Shown one piece after another: positions 33,726-42,714 of a stretch of 64,000 bases of DNA. The position numbers and the translations under genes are program-made. Under the pieces are notes generated by a model. The model searched no databases and was not told the origin of the DNA. It saw nothing but the letters and a program-made list of their open reading frames with translations. The stretch comes from Gammaproteobacteria bacterium RIFCSPHIGHO2_12_FULL_63_22 (GTDB lineage: Bacteria; Pseudomonadota; Gammaproteobacteria; Xanthomonadales; Xanthomonadaceae), in the NCBI GenBank assembly GCA_001801685.1, contig MGYJ01000047.1:51374-115373 (forward strand). Direction: 5' to 3'. The stretch's first letter is position 1. The number at the start of each line of letters is the position of its first letter.

Positions 33726-34619
33726 ATGGCATTGCGACCGGACTTCCTTTCCGCCCTGGCCGCCTTCGAGTCGGCTGCCAGGCACCAGAACTTCGCCCAT
33801 GCGGCGGAAGAACTGCATCTCACCGCCAGCGCGGTCAGCCACCATGTGCGGAAACTCGAGGCCAGGCTGGGCGTTGCCCTTTTCCAGCGCCATGCACGCG
33901 GCGTGTCCCTGACGGCGGAAGGCCGGCAGCTTGCCGATTCGGCAAGCAGCGCCATGTCGGACATGGAATCGGTACTGGGCACGCTGCGCGCGAACGAGGA
34001 TGGCCGCGGGCACCTGCGCATCAGCACCCTGCATTCGCTTACCTACACCTGGCTGCTGCCGCGCCTGCCGCGCTTCAACGCGCTGCATCCCGGCCTTCGC
34101 ATCAGCGTGGACACTGAAGTGGGCCTGACGCGCTTCGACGAAGGCGGCGCCGATCTTGCGGTTCGCCATGGACCCGGGCACTGGGCCGGACTGACTGCGC
34201 ACCACCTGATGGACGACGCCCTGTTTCCGGTGGCGTCGCCGGGAATGGCGACACGGCACGCGATCGCCGAAGCATCCGACATCACCCGCCTTCCATTGAT
34301 AAGCGACCTCGCAAGACAGGGCTGGCACGACTGGTTTCGCGCTGCCGGCGTGCATGGCGCAGGACTCGACGAACGCTATGTCTTCAGCGACACCACCGAC
34401 GCGCTCAAGGCGGCCGTGCATAGCTTGGGTGCAGCGCTGGCGCGGCAGAAGATCGTCATTCCCTATCTCGCCGACGGCAGCCTGGTGCGACTGCCCGGGC
34501 CGCAGGTGGCAACGCGCTGGAATTATTACGTGGTCTATCCTGCGCACCGGCGGCTCAAACCCGCGGCGCGGGCTTTCGTGGAATGGATCCTCGCGGACGC
34601 GAAGCAGTCGCCGGATTGA
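33726..34619 (+). CDS. LysR-family transcriptional regulator (GcvA-like)
   Basis: A 297-residue regulator. The N-terminal helix-turn-helix (about 18-60) is FAHAAEELHLTASAVSHHVRKLEARLG, and the substrate-binding fold spans about 90-290. LRISTLHSLTYTWLLPRLPRF and the closing YYVVYPAHRR are as in GcvA/AmpR-type proteins. ATG 33726 places the conserved LxAFxxxAR at residue 8. Its neighbour across the divergent gap is the EamA exporter, the usual partner of such regulators. The inducer is unknown. Confidence 0.88.
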   Translation: MALRPDFLSALAAFESAARHQNFAHAAEELHLTASAVSHHVRKLEARLGVALFQRHARGVSLTAEGRQLADSASSAMSDMESVLGTLRANEDGRGHLRISTLHSLTYTWLLPRLPRFNALHPGLRISVDTEVGLTRFDEGGADLAVRHGPGHWAGLTAHHLMDDALFPVASPGMATRHAIAEASDITRLPLISDLARQGWHDWFRAAGVHGAGLDERYVFSDTTDALKAAVHSLGAALARQKIVIPYLADGSLVRLPGPQVATRWNYYVVYPAHRRLKPAARAFVEWILADAKQSPD

Positions 34620-34637
34620 ACAGCGCGATGCGCGCGG

Positions 34638-35381
34638 CTATTGCCGACGCAGCGTCACGACCAGCACGTCACGATAGGCGGGCAGCGACGGGTCGAGCGC
34701 TTCCACTGCCGTCACACCGTGATAGACGCGGTGGTCGTCCACCAGAGCCGCGTCGAAGGCATCCACCAGGGTGAAGCTGCTTTCGAAGGCGCCCGAAGGA
34801 TTTCCGACCAGCGTCGTCCCGCTGTCGATGTTGGTGCGCCTGACCAGCAACACCAGGACGTAGTCCACGCCATCGCGATGCATTCCCTCGGGCGTCGGCA
34901 GGCCCGGTACGCCTGCCTGCGCCTCGATCCGGAACTGATGCACCTCGACTTGCCACGCGATCGAGTCCCGGGCCGCGACCGCGCCGAATATCTCCTGGCA
35001 GAAATGCAGCACTGCCCGCATCGATTCGCTGGCGCCGATGTCTGGCAGGATCGGCTCGAACCAGCGTTCGATGCCACCGTTCAAGGGGTTGTAGTCGATG
35101 GCCTGGAAGTGCGGCTGGTGCGGTCGGCGTTCGATGTTGCCTTGTCCATCGATCGCGTAGACGGCATGGCGACGACGCCGGTAGCGACCCTGGTCTGCCA
35201 TGTAGGTATCGACCGGCAACTGGTTCCAGCTATCGACGAATGCCGGCCAGTCCTGCAGCGTGCCACAGGCCTCCAGGCGCGCGCGCACGGCCGCCGCGGG
35301 CACGAAGGCATAGCCGAGGTCGGCAACCCCGGCAGCGATCGGGTCATCGTGGATGTTGGGGGATTCAGGCGACGTTTCCAT
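34638..35381 (-). CDS. 2OG-Fe(II) dioxygenase of the isoleucine-4-hydroxylase (2OG-Fe_Oxy_2) type
   Basis: A 247-residue protein that resembles the small 2-oxoglutarate/iron dioxygenases acting on free amino acids, such as Bacillus L-isoleucine 4-hydroxylase. Iron ligands are probably His and Asp in PEGMHRDGVDYV (about 168-179) and His in DDHRVYHGVTAV (about 218-229); a late Arg in YRDVLVVTLRRQ would hold 2-oxoglutarate. The central YNPLNGGIERWFEPI block is also typical. Free L-amino-acid hydroxylation is the best guess; the substrate is not predictable from sequence. It converges on the LysR gene with 18 bases between stops. Confidence 0.78.
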   Translation of the reverse strand: METSPESPNIHDDPIAAGVADLGYAFVPAAAVRARLEACGTLQDWPAFVDSWNQLPVDTYMADQGRYRRRRHAVYAIDGQGNIERRPHQPHFQAIDYNPLNGGIERWFEPILPDIGASESMRAVLHFCQEIFGAVAARDSIAWQVEVHQFRIEAQAGVPGLPTPEGMHRDGVDYVLVLLVRRTNIDSGTTLVGNPSGAFESSFTLVDAFDAALVDDHRVYHGVTAVEALDPSLPAYRDVLVVTLRRQ

Positions 35382-35446
35382 GGCCCGCGACTCTAGCAGT
35401 CCGGCAAGGGTTTCGTCCTTTTCGGGGCGTCGGTCCGCGCCACGAA

Positions 35447-35472
35447 AAAACGCCCGGCGAGCCGGGCGTTTT
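35447..35472 (-). terminator. Intrinsic terminator of the Tyr/Arg-rich protein gene
   Basis: A 12-base stem (AAAACGCCCGGC / GCCGGGCGTTTT) with a very short loop lies 35 bases past the stop of the leftward gene at 35507. On the minus strand it ends in six T's. The other face also carries four T's, so it may act both ways. Confidence 0.85.
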
Positions 35473-35506
35473 CCTGTTTCAGGTGACTTGCTTGCCTGCG
35501 AACCGA

Positions 35507-36763
35507 TCAGTAGCGATACGGCTGCAGGTTGAGGATCAGCGACAACACCGTGCCCAGCAATGCGTCCGAGCCGTTGTACTGGCGACCGTAGCGGCGACGA
35601 CCGTAGTAACCATCCTCGTAGCCACGCTGGAAGCCCTGGCGGAAGTAGTACTGGTAGTCGAACTGGCTCACGTACATGCCGCGGTAACCGTAGCTTGCGT
35701 CGATGTAGGCGAACGAATCACGGTAGCTGTAGCGCCAGCGGTCGTAGCGGTCGGCACGGCCGGCACGGATGCCTTCCGCGTAACCGTAATTGATGGCCTG
35801 CTGCAACATGTCCGCCGCGTAGCGGTTGATGTTGTAGTACCTGCCATCACGCTGGTAACGATAGCTCGGGGCCGTATAGAAGTACGGGTCGTTGTTGTAG
35901 TCGTAACGCTGCCAGTCGTAGCGCTGGTTGTACTGCCTCAGGCGCGAGTAGTAGTCCTGATGGTAGCGATACTGCGACGTACGACGTTGGTTCTGCAGGT
36001 TGATCGCATCGCGGCGGGCACGCTCCTGTGCAGCCTGCTGTGCACGCTGGTAGCGCTGGGCCTGGTTGCGTTGTTCATCGATGCGACGACGGCGTTCGGC
36101 GTCATTGCCCCAGTCGCCACGACGGCTTCCGTCCTGGTTGCGGGCAGTGTCGTCGCTACGATCGGCTCGATCACCACGGGTCGCGGTGCCGGACTGGTAG
36201 CGCTCGGCATCCGTACGAACCTGCGGAACGGGCGTGTAACGCTCCTGGCGATCGCGGGTGCGCTCCTGTTGCTCGATGGCCTGGCGTTCGCGTTGCTCAC
36301 GTGCCTGTTCAAGGCCACGCTCGCGCTGTTCCCGCGCCTGCGCAACATTGCGCTCGGCCTGCTCGGCCTGCTGCGCCTGCTGCTGGCGATAGTCTTCCTG
36401 GCGTGCGTCCCGACGGGCATCACGTGCCGCGTCACTGGTGCGCTCGGCTTGCTGCGCCGCCTGGCGTTGCTCGTTTTCGCGCATGCGGGCCTCTGCCTGC
36501 GCCCGGCCGCGATTCTCTTCGGCTGCCGCACGATTGGCGGCGGCATTCGCGCGGTTGGCTTCGGCCACCTGCGCGGCTTCTGCCTCCCGTTGCTCGCGAA
36601 CCTTGCGGGCACGTGTCTTGTCGGACGGTTCCTCGTCGCTGGTCTGCTCGCCCTGCGTTGCCTGGTCCTGCGCGCGTGCACTGGAAGGTGCACCCAAACC
36701 GAACCCAAGCACCGAGCCGATGACGGCGGCCAGGACTGTCCGATTGAGAATGGTGGCGTTCAT
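35507..36763 (-). CDS. Secreted low-complexity Gln/Arg/Tyr-rich protein
   Basis: A 418-residue protein with a signal peptide (about 1-31, ending SSARAQ). Residues about 40-190 are a highly charged Gln/Arg/Glu/Ala-rich stretch with coiled-coil character (QQAQQAEQAERNVAQAREQ). Residues 190-280 are Arg/Gln/Asp-rich, and 285-418 are extremely rich in Tyr and Arg (QYRYHQDYYSRLRQYNQRYD; RYAADMLQQAINYGYAEGIRAGRADRYDRW). A short hydrophobic end (DALLGTVLSLILNL) closes it. No enzyme domain is seen. GAGGAAACAA precedes ATG 36763. A surface, envelope-scaffold or nucleic-acid-binding role is possible, but no function can be assigned. It has its own terminator and a 300-base upstream region. Confidence 0.82.
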   Translation of the reverse strand: MNATILNRTVLAAVIGSVLGFGLGAPSSARAQDQATQGEQTSDEEPSDKTRARKVREQREAEAAQVAEANRANAAANRAAAEENRGRAQAEARMRENEQRQAAQQAERTSDAARDARRDARQEDYRQQQAQQAEQAERNVAQAREQRERGLEQAREQRERQAIEQQERTRDRQERYTPVPQVRTDAERYQSGTATRGDRADRSDDTARNQDGSRRGDWGNDAERRRRIDEQRNQAQRYQRAQQAAQERARRDAINLQNQRRTSQYRYHQDYYSRLRQYNQRYDWQRYDYNNDPYFYTAPSYRYQRDGRYYNINRYAADMLQQAINYGYAEGIRAGRADRYDRWRYSYRDSFAYIDASYGYRGMYVSQFDYQYYFRQGFQRGYEDGYYGRRRYGRQYNGSDALLGTVLSLILNLQPYRY

Positions 36764-37063
36764 TTGTTTCCTCGTGGTGTGGGCAAGGAAAGTCTTGCCG
36801 CGAGTGCAGTACAAGGCACAGGCGCTGAATGAAATATGAGTGCAAAAAACCCGATTGCCTTGCATTCAGCAATGCACTGCAGCGGTGCCGGGGCACGTCG
36901 CGAGGGCGGGCCGGCCAACGCGGGCCGAGGCTTAATGCTTCCGCATCATGAAGTTAAGCGCGTGTTCCTTCACTTTCAGGCTCAGTGTCGATACAGGCAA
37001 ACAACGTCACTGTGCTGCTCGCCCCGCATGAAGCGGCGCTACATTCAATCCAAGGAGACAACC
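36764..37063. other. 300-base divergent intergenic region with hairpins
   Basis: No gene is seen here. It carries two inverted repeats: TGCATT-CAGC-AATGCA (36861-36876), and a longer one in which GCTTAA (36930-36935) and CTTC (36938-36941) pair with GAAG (36950-36953) and TTAAGC (36954-36959) around an 8-base loop. It should hold promoters for both the Tyr/Arg-rich and the EF-hand gene. Its right end carries the AAGGAG ribosome site of the EF-hand gene. Confidence 0.45.
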
Positions 37064-37768
37064 ATGCAAGTACTCAATCGCAACCTGATCGCGCTGGCCC
37101 TCGGCGCCGCGCTCGTCGCGCCTGCTGCATTTGCCCAGGCCAAGTTGGGCCCGGTAGCCACCCCGTCGGTGCCAACCACGTCCGCAGGCCAGGCCACCGC
37201 CCAATCGGCGATCTCGGCCGAACGCCCGACCGTGCCGACGCTGCCGACCCAGGCCGACACGCGCGCCTCCGACGCCGTGACCAACAAGACCACTGAAGCG
37301 ACGACCGATGCCGCCAAGGCAGCAGGTTCGGCGAACATGACTTCGTCCACCGCAGCAACGCAGAAGACGATGGGCGCAGACACCAATCCCGGCAAGGGCA
37401 ACTGGTGGCAGGCTGCCGACACCGATGGCGACGGCAAGCTCAGCACCACCGAGGCCAATGCCAACGCCGGCCTCGCCTCGCGCTTTGCGACGATTGACGC
37501 CAACAAGGACGGCTTCGTCAGCAGTGACGAGTACCGCGTCTTCTACGCCGCCAACGCCAGCCAGGGCGAGCAGCACGCGGCCGCCCATTCGGCCGTGGTC
37601 ACGCGCGATGTATGGGTGAAGCTCGATGCCGACGCCGACAGCCGCATCAGCCTGGCTGAAGCTGCCGGCAACGCCAGCCTGACCACGTCCTTCGCGACCA
37701 TGGACAGCAACGGCGATGGCTTCGTGACGCAGGACGAGTACACGGCGTACACCAAGACCCACAAGTAA
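37064..37768 (+). CDS. Exported EF-hand calcium-binding protein
   Basis: A 234-residue protein with a signal peptide (about 1-25, ending APAAFAQ). A Thr/Ala/Ser-rich disordered stretch (about 30-110) and four EF-hand loops follow: DTDGDGKLSTTE, DANKDGFVSSDE, DADADSRISLAE and DSNGDGFVTQDE. All except the third keep the Asp/Asn/Gly/Glu ligand pattern; the third has Ser in place of the usual Gly. It should bind calcium in the periplasm or outside the cell. AAGGAG precedes ATG 37064. A strong terminator follows. Confidence 0.88.
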   Translation: MQVLNRNLIALALGAALVAPAAFAQAKLGPVATPSVPTTSAGQATAQSAISAERPTVPTLPTQADTRASDAVTNKTTEATTDAAKAAGSANMTSSTAATQKTMGADTNPGKGNWWQAADTDGDGKLSTTEANANAGLASRFATIDANKDGFVSSDEYRVFYAANASQGEQHAAAHSAVVTRDVWVKLDADADSRISLAEAAGNASLTTSFATMDSNGDGFVTQDEYTAYTKTHK

Positions 37769-37788
37769 TTCAGGCAACGAGTGATTGA

Positions 37789-37821
37789 AAAAAGGGACGG
37801 CCCGCGAGGCCGTCCCTTTTT
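37789..37821 (+). terminator. Bidirectional intrinsic terminator between convergent genes
   Basis: AAAAAGGGACGGCC-CGCGA-GGCCGTCCCTTTTT: a 9-bp GC stem flanked by matched A5 and T5 runs, 20 bases after the EF-hand stop. The last T is the first base of the stop codon of the leftward Calx-beta gene, so it can end both transcripts. Confidence 0.9.
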
Positions 37822-39617
37822 CATTTCCGCACGGCCCCAGGGGCGTTCGGCTCCATTTTCGCGCCGCGCTTGCGCTCGGGTTTTCCATTGGCCCCCTGCA
37901 CGCGCACGGCTGCACCATCATCGTTGCCGATACTGCCAATGGCCGTCCCATCGAGCAGCGATGCTCCCGCCACGTTTGCCACGGTCACCGAGAAAGTCTC
38001 GGTCGGCTCCGCCGTCGCATCGCCCTGCACCGCCACTTCGAACAGCACGCGAGTCCTGCCCGGATCGACAATGCGACCAGTCTGGCCGCGCGCCTGGTAG
38101 TCACTGCCCGCCTGGGCACTGCCATTGCTCGTGGCGATGTCGAAACTGACCGGGCCGGAACTGGGCGCCGAGAGCTGCACGACGAAGGTTGCCGTCGTAA
38201 TGCCGGAATTTCCCTCGACCACCGACGCGTCGACGATGGAAAGCGAAGGCAGGTCGTCGTTGACGATCCGGCCCTGCGCCTTGGCGACACTCATCGTCGC
38301 CATCGAGGGGTTGGCCAGGTTGACCGTGAAGGATTCATTCGACTCGATCGTGGTATCGCCGTGGATGGTGACCGGAAATGTCGTGCTCGACTGGCCCGCT
38401 GCAATGGTCTGGCCGATGATGGCGTTCGCCACGTAGTCACTGCCCGACGCAGCGCTCCCGTTTTCGGTGAAGACGTCAAAGCTGATTGGGCTGGTGCTGC
38501 TTTCCGACGACTTCACCACGAAATCGAGCACCTTGTCGCCGGCATTGCCCTCGGCAACACTGGTGCCAGCCACCGCCAGCATCGGCGGATTGCGCACGCA
38601 GTCGTAGGTCTCGACGATTCGCGGGCCGGTATCGAGCACGACGAAATCCTGCGCTTGCACCGGGGCGGACGGAACCGCCTGGTCGAAAATGCGCGAGTTG
38701 ATGCCGAGTTCGGCCCAGGTATGCGTGGTGAAACGATCACTCTCGGCGGTGAGTGCGATGTTGCCGCCATCGGCAAGCACGATGCCGTAGCGCTGCATGG
38801 TGCGAAGGATTACCCGGGCCGATGCCGGATAGAGCTGTACGGGGAAATCGCGACGCAGGCGCAGTCGTGAACCATAGGGAACACTCGCCTCGGGCCCGCT
38901 GGGCCCTCCGGCATGGCTGGCCGGCCGCACGTAGAACTTTGTTCCCGATGCCGACGCCATGCGTGCATTGGGCAGGATGAAGCGGATGGCATGGCCGAGG
39001 TCGCCTTCCACGCCTTGCATCGCCGCAAACACCTCGTCGGCGTTGAACAACAGCGGCGCGATCGGGAAACCCGCCGCATCGGCGCTGGTGCAATGATCGC
39101 CGCGGTTGTCGCCTGGATAGTCGAAATCGAGTTTCCACAATGCCAGGCATTGCGCTTGCAAGCCGCTGCCGCCGCTGGCGTTGGCCCGGTAGGCTTCGTA
39201 GAGATTCGTGCCCTGCACCACCAGCAGGTGGCAGTCATCGCTGGCATTGGCGCAGGACAGTCCGGTGTTGCCCTCGATCGCCGCATTCACCGGCACCGGC
39301 ATCGTGCTGCCGACCGGCTCGCAATCGGGCGAATAATATTCGCCGGTCGTGGGATAGCCGACGATGGTGCGGGTGGGCGCGTCGCCCGGCGCGTTGACCA
39401 CATGCATCGAGAAATCGATCTGCATGCGGCCGTAGCCGAATCCACCGGCGGCAACCAGGGTGGAAATCATCGTCGCCGATGAAGGATGCACGCTGGCCTG
39501 GCTGATGTCCCGGTTCCACACGGCCTGCGCGGGAAACCGGGGCAGGTAATTGGCGGTGGCCGCATGTGCAGCCAGGACGGCCAATGCACAACAGCAAGTG
39601 GCCGCCATCCGCCGCAT
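37821..39617 (-). CDS. Secreted protein with N-terminal unknown domain and two Calx-beta domains
   Basis: A 598-residue exported protein with signal peptide about 1-22 (HAATA). The N-terminal 320 residues (VWNRDISQASVHPSSATMI, GDHCTSADAAGFPIAPLLFN) form a domain I do not recognise; it contains several Cys pairs. Two Calx-beta repeats follow (about 350-450 and 455-560), each with VxEGNxG, FDxxTxNGxAxxGSDY and GDxxxExxExFxVxxAN motifs that bind calcium. The tail is basic. It is 27 bases downstream of the subtilase and has Calx-beta domains much like it, so both are likely coexpressed and secreted. Confidence 0.83.
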   Translation of the reverse strand: MRRMAATCCCALAVLAAHAATANYLPRFPAQAVWNRDISQASVHPSSATMISTLVAAGGFGYGRMQIDFSMHVVNAPGDAPTRTIVGYPTTGEYYSPDCEPVGSTMPVPVNAAIEGNTGLSCANASDDCHLLVVQGTNLYEAYRANASGGSGLQAQCLALWKLDFDYPGDNRGDHCTSADAAGFPIAPLLFNADEVFAAMQGVEGDLGHAIRFILPNARMASASGTKFYVRPASHAGGPSGPEASVPYGSRLRLRRDFPVQLYPASARVILRTMQRYGIVLADGGNIALTAESDRFTTHTWAELGINSRIFDQAVPSAPVQAQDFVVLDTGPRIVETYDCVRNPPMLAVAGTSVAEGNAGDKVLDFVVKSSESSTSPISFDVFTENGSAASGSDYVANAIIGQTIAAGQSSTTFPVTIHGDTTIESNESFTVNLANPSMATMSVAKAQGRIVNDDLPSLSIVDASVVEGNSGITTATFVVQLSAPSSGPVSFDIATSNGSAQAGSDYQARGQTGRIVDPGRTRVLFEVAVQGDATAEPTETFSVTVANVAGASLLDGTAIGSIGNDDGAAVRVQGANGKPERKRGAKMEPNAPGAVRK

Positions 39618-39644
39618 CAGTGCGCTTGCCCCGCGCGCAGGCGC

Positions 39645-42545
39645 CTAGTGCTGGACGGGCTTGCGGCAGTGGGCGACGGACTTGCCACGACGGCGTGCCT
39701 CGGCCTTCGACTTGGCAGATTTGCAATCGATTTCCGACGCTTCGGCTTCGTCCCAGGACGAAGCGCCCGAGACCAGCACCGGTGCGGTGGAATAAGCCTG
39801 GGCAGAGAACGAACCCGGCACCGGCGCAGCCGTCGAATCATCATTGCTGATCAGCGCAACTGCGCTGCCATCGGCCAGCGTGGCGCCAGTGACGCCGCTG
39901 ATCGTTACGTTGAACTGCTCCGTGGACTCGACTGTGGTATCGCCATTGATGACCACGTCGAAGGCCTGCGTCGTGCGGCCGGCGTCCATGAACTTTCCAG
40001 TCTGTGAACGAGCCACGTAGTCGCTGCCCGCCGTGGCCGTGCCGTTGCTGGTGGCGATGTTGAAATAGACCGGATTGGGCACGGGTGCGGACAAGCGCAC
40101 GATGAAGGTCGCCGTACCGGTTCCGCTGTTGCCCTCATTCACCAGCACGTCGCCAATGCTCAGCGATGCCTGGTCGTCATTGTTGATGCGGCCTTGGCCC
40201 TGGCCCTTGCTGACAGCGGCGCCCGAGGCATTGACCAGGTTGACGGTGAAGGTCTCGTTGTTCTCGATGGCGGTATCGCCATTCACGCTGACCGTGAAGT
40301 TCAACAGCGTCTGCCCCGCGGCAATGGACTGACCCTGCAAGGCCTTGGCGACATAGTCGCTGCCTTCGGCCGCGGTGCCGTTGTCGGTGTACACGTCGAA
40401 CGTGACCGGTGCGCCCAGGGCCTGCGTCAGCGTGATCGGGAAGGTAGCCAGCGTGGTGCCGGCATTGCCCTCGGTGACCACCACGTCGCCCACGGACAGT
40501 GTGCCGGCATCGCCAGGCTGGTATTGCCCCGTAAACGTAACCCCGCTGAAGGTGGAGTAGGCGTAGACCAGAACGTAGTAAGTACCTGCCACCGGGTTGG
40601 GTATGGTGCACGTTTCGACGGTGGTCACGCCTTCGGAAGCACAATCGGCGTCCGACGTGGTCGGAATGGACCCGAGCTTCGCGTAGACATCGGCATCACC
40701 GGTGCCGCCCACCGTGCTGAAGGCTACGGATGTCTTGCCTGCCGGCACGACCAGCGAATAGAGGAACTGGGTGCCACCGGGACCCGCGAGCGGTCCGACC
40801 GGCACGCCATTGGAAAGCACGGTGACATCGTCGTTGAGGATGATTCCCGCGCCCTGGGTTTTCGCAGCGGAAATGCCCACGACGTTGCTGACGTTCACCG
40901 AGAAGGTCTCATCGGCTTCCGGCGTCGTATCGCCGTTCACCGTCACTGAAAAAATCTTGCTGGTGGCGCCGGCTGCGATGCTCTGGCCCGGGAGATTGAG
41001 CGCCACGTAGTCGCTTCCCGCGGTGGCCGTGCCGTTGGCAGTCGCGACGTCGAACGTCACCGGCACGCCCATCGCCTTCGACAGGTTGACGGTGAAGTTG
41101 AAGGTCTTCGTTCCCGCATCGCCTTCGGACATGGTCTGGTCGCTGATGGTTAGCACGCCGCTGGTGACCCCGGCGACTGCGTTCAGGGCGTTGATGATGC
41201 CCGCGCCGCAGCCCTGCCCGCAGGGAACAGGCAGCGCGCGCGCGGTGCTCTTGAGCACGCTTTCGACTGCCGCCGGCGAACTGGCCGCCAGGCTCTGCAT
41301 CAGCGCCACGGTGCCGGCCACGTGTGGTGCCGCCATGGAGGTGCCCTGCCAGCCGGCGTAAGCCGCGGCGATCGGTCCGGTAGTGCCAGTGTTATAGGTG
41401 GACCAAATGAAGCTGCCGTCGCCTCCACCCGGCGCCGACACATCCACTGTGCTGCCATAATTGGAGAAGTCGGCCAGGGCGCCCGTGCGCGTGGTCGCAC
41501 CGACCGCAATCACGTTCGCGCAGTTGGCAGGCTCGTACAGGCTGGTGTCGGCAGTGTCATTTCCGGCCGACACCACCACGACCACGCCCGCGGACACCGC
41601 GAAATTGATCGCCGCTTGGGTGCTGGGGCCGCAGGCGCCTTCACCGCCGAGGCTCATGTTGATCACCTCCACGGGGTTGGCGTTGTTCGGCACGCCCGCA
41701 ATCGCCCCGCCGGCAGCCCAGGTGACGGCGTTGGCGATGTCGGAGCTGAAACCGCCGCAGCGGCCCAGTACGCGGATCGGCATCACCTTCGCGTTGTAGG
41801 CGATACCCGCGACGCCTTTATTGTTGTTGGTGACTGCGGCGATGGTCCCCGCCACATGGGTGCCGTGCCAACTCGAGTCTTCGGCCTGGTCCGGGCCGCC
41901 GCCATCACAACCATTCGCCTCGACCCAGTCGCCGGGATCGCTCGGGTCGGCGTCGCGGCCATCACCGTCGCGCGCGGTGGTGATGTTCGTGATGAAGTCG
42001 TAACCGGGCACGAGGTTCGCAGCCAGGTCCGAGTGCACGGTGATGCCGGTGTCCAGCACCGCGACCACCACGCCGCTACCCGTGGACAAGTCCCAGGCTG
42101 CGGGCATGTCGATACCGCCGGTCGGTTCGAAGTAGTGCCACTGGTTGTTGGCGTAGAAGGAATCGTTGGGCACGAAGGTGGGACGCAGGATCCGGTCGAT
42201 CTCCACGTACTTCACGTCCGGGTTGCGGCGCAGGCGATTCATGTACGCCTCGGCCGCCCGATAGTTGAGCCGGCGATTGAGCTTGATGACATCGGCGCCG
42301 ATGCCCATGCGATGCAGGTGGCTGACGGCCAGCCCTTGTCCCTGGACCGACGCGGCGAGCGCGCGCTGTCGCGCCGCGGCGTTGGCGAATGCCCGCGACC
42401 CCGGTTCGAACTGCACGATGAACTGGTCGAAGGTCTTCTGCTTGCCGCCGTCGATCGAATTGGCCTGGCCGGTGCCGACCAATCCAAGCAGGGCAATCAG
42501 GGCAAAGGCGAACTGCAGGACGCGACGCAACGGCAGTGTGGACAA
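39645..42545 (-). CDS. Secreted subtilisin-like (S8) protease with Calx-beta repeats
   Basis: A 966-residue preproprotease. The signal peptide spans about 1-29 and an I9-like propeptide about 35-120 (QFIVQFEPGSRAFANA). The S8 catalytic domain runs about 140-460: Asp in VVVAVLDTGITVHSD, His in SSWHGTHVAGTIA, oxyanion Asn in SAGNDTADT, and Ser in GWQGTSMAAPHVAGT. Then come Calx-beta repeats, a pre-peptidase C-terminal-like domain (QFLYSLVVPAGKTSVAFS...GDADVYAKLG), and two further Calx-beta repeats. The C-terminal tail carries two Cys (DCKSAKSK, AHCRK). This is the exoprotease layout common in Lysobacterales; substrates are environmental proteins. Confidence 0.92.
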   Translation of the reverse strand: MSTLPLRRVLQFAFALIALLGLVGTGQANSIDGGKQKTFDQFIVQFEPGSRAFANAAARQRALAASVQGQGLAVSHLHRMGIGADVIKLNRRLNYRAAEAYMNRLRRNPDVKYVEIDRILRPTFVPNDSFYANNQWHYFEPTGGIDMPAAWDLSTGSGVVVAVLDTGITVHSDLAANLVPGYDFITNITTARDGDGRDADPSDPGDWVEANGCDGGGPDQAEDSSWHGTHVAGTIAAVTNNNKGVAGIAYNAKVMPIRVLGRCGGFSSDIANAVTWAAGGAIAGVPNNANPVEVINMSLGGEGACGPSTQAAINFAVSAGVVVVVSAGNDTADTSLYEPANCANVIAVGATTRTGALADFSNYGSTVDVSAPGGGDGSFIWSTYNTGTTGPIAAAYAGWQGTSMAAPHVAGTVALMQSLAASSPAAVESVLKSTARALPVPCGQGCGAGIINALNAVAGVTSGVLTISDQTMSEGDAGTKTFNFTVNLSKAMGVPVTFDVATANGTATAGSDYVALNLPGQSIAAGATSKIFSVTVNGDTTPEADETFSVNVSNVVGISAAKTQGAGIILNDDVTVLSNGVPVGPLAGPGGTQFLYSLVVPAGKTSVAFSTVGGTGDADVYAKLGSIPTTSDADCASEGVTTVETCTIPNPVAGTYYVLVYAYSTFSGVTFTGQYQPGDAGTLSVGDVVVTEGNAGTTLATFPITLTQALGAPVTFDVYTDNGTAAEGSDYVAKALQGQSIAAGQTLLNFTVSVNGDTAIENNETFTVNLVNASGAAVSKGQGQGRINNDDQASLSIGDVLVNEGNSGTGTATFIVRLSAPVPNPVYFNIATSNGTATAGSDYVARSQTGKFMDAGRTTQAFDVVINGDTTVESTEQFNVTISGVTGATLADGSAVALISNDDSTAAPVPGSFSAQAYSTAPVLVSGASSWDEAEASEIDCKSAKSKAEARRRGKSVAHCRKPVQH

Positions 42546-42680
42546 GATAAATCTCCGAAAGGCCTGGGGCGATCAAACGTGCCGCCCGGACCTGCCAAGG
42601 CGAGGAAGGTCCAATGCCCCGAGAATATCATTCGTGGCCAGCAAGGGCGTGAGCAGCTTCCCAGAAAACGCAGCTGCGGC

Positions 42681-42700
42681 AACGCCGGTTGACCGGCGTT
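42681..42700 (-). terminator. Hairpin after hutU
   Basis: AACGCCGGT and ACCGGCGTT pair with a tiny TG loop (effectively an 8-bp stem with TTGA), 14 bases past the hutU stop on the minus strand. No T-run is visible, so it is a weak terminator candidate. The rest of the 42546-42714 gap shows nothing else. Confidence 0.4.
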
Positions 42701-42714
42701 GGGGTCGCCCTGTC

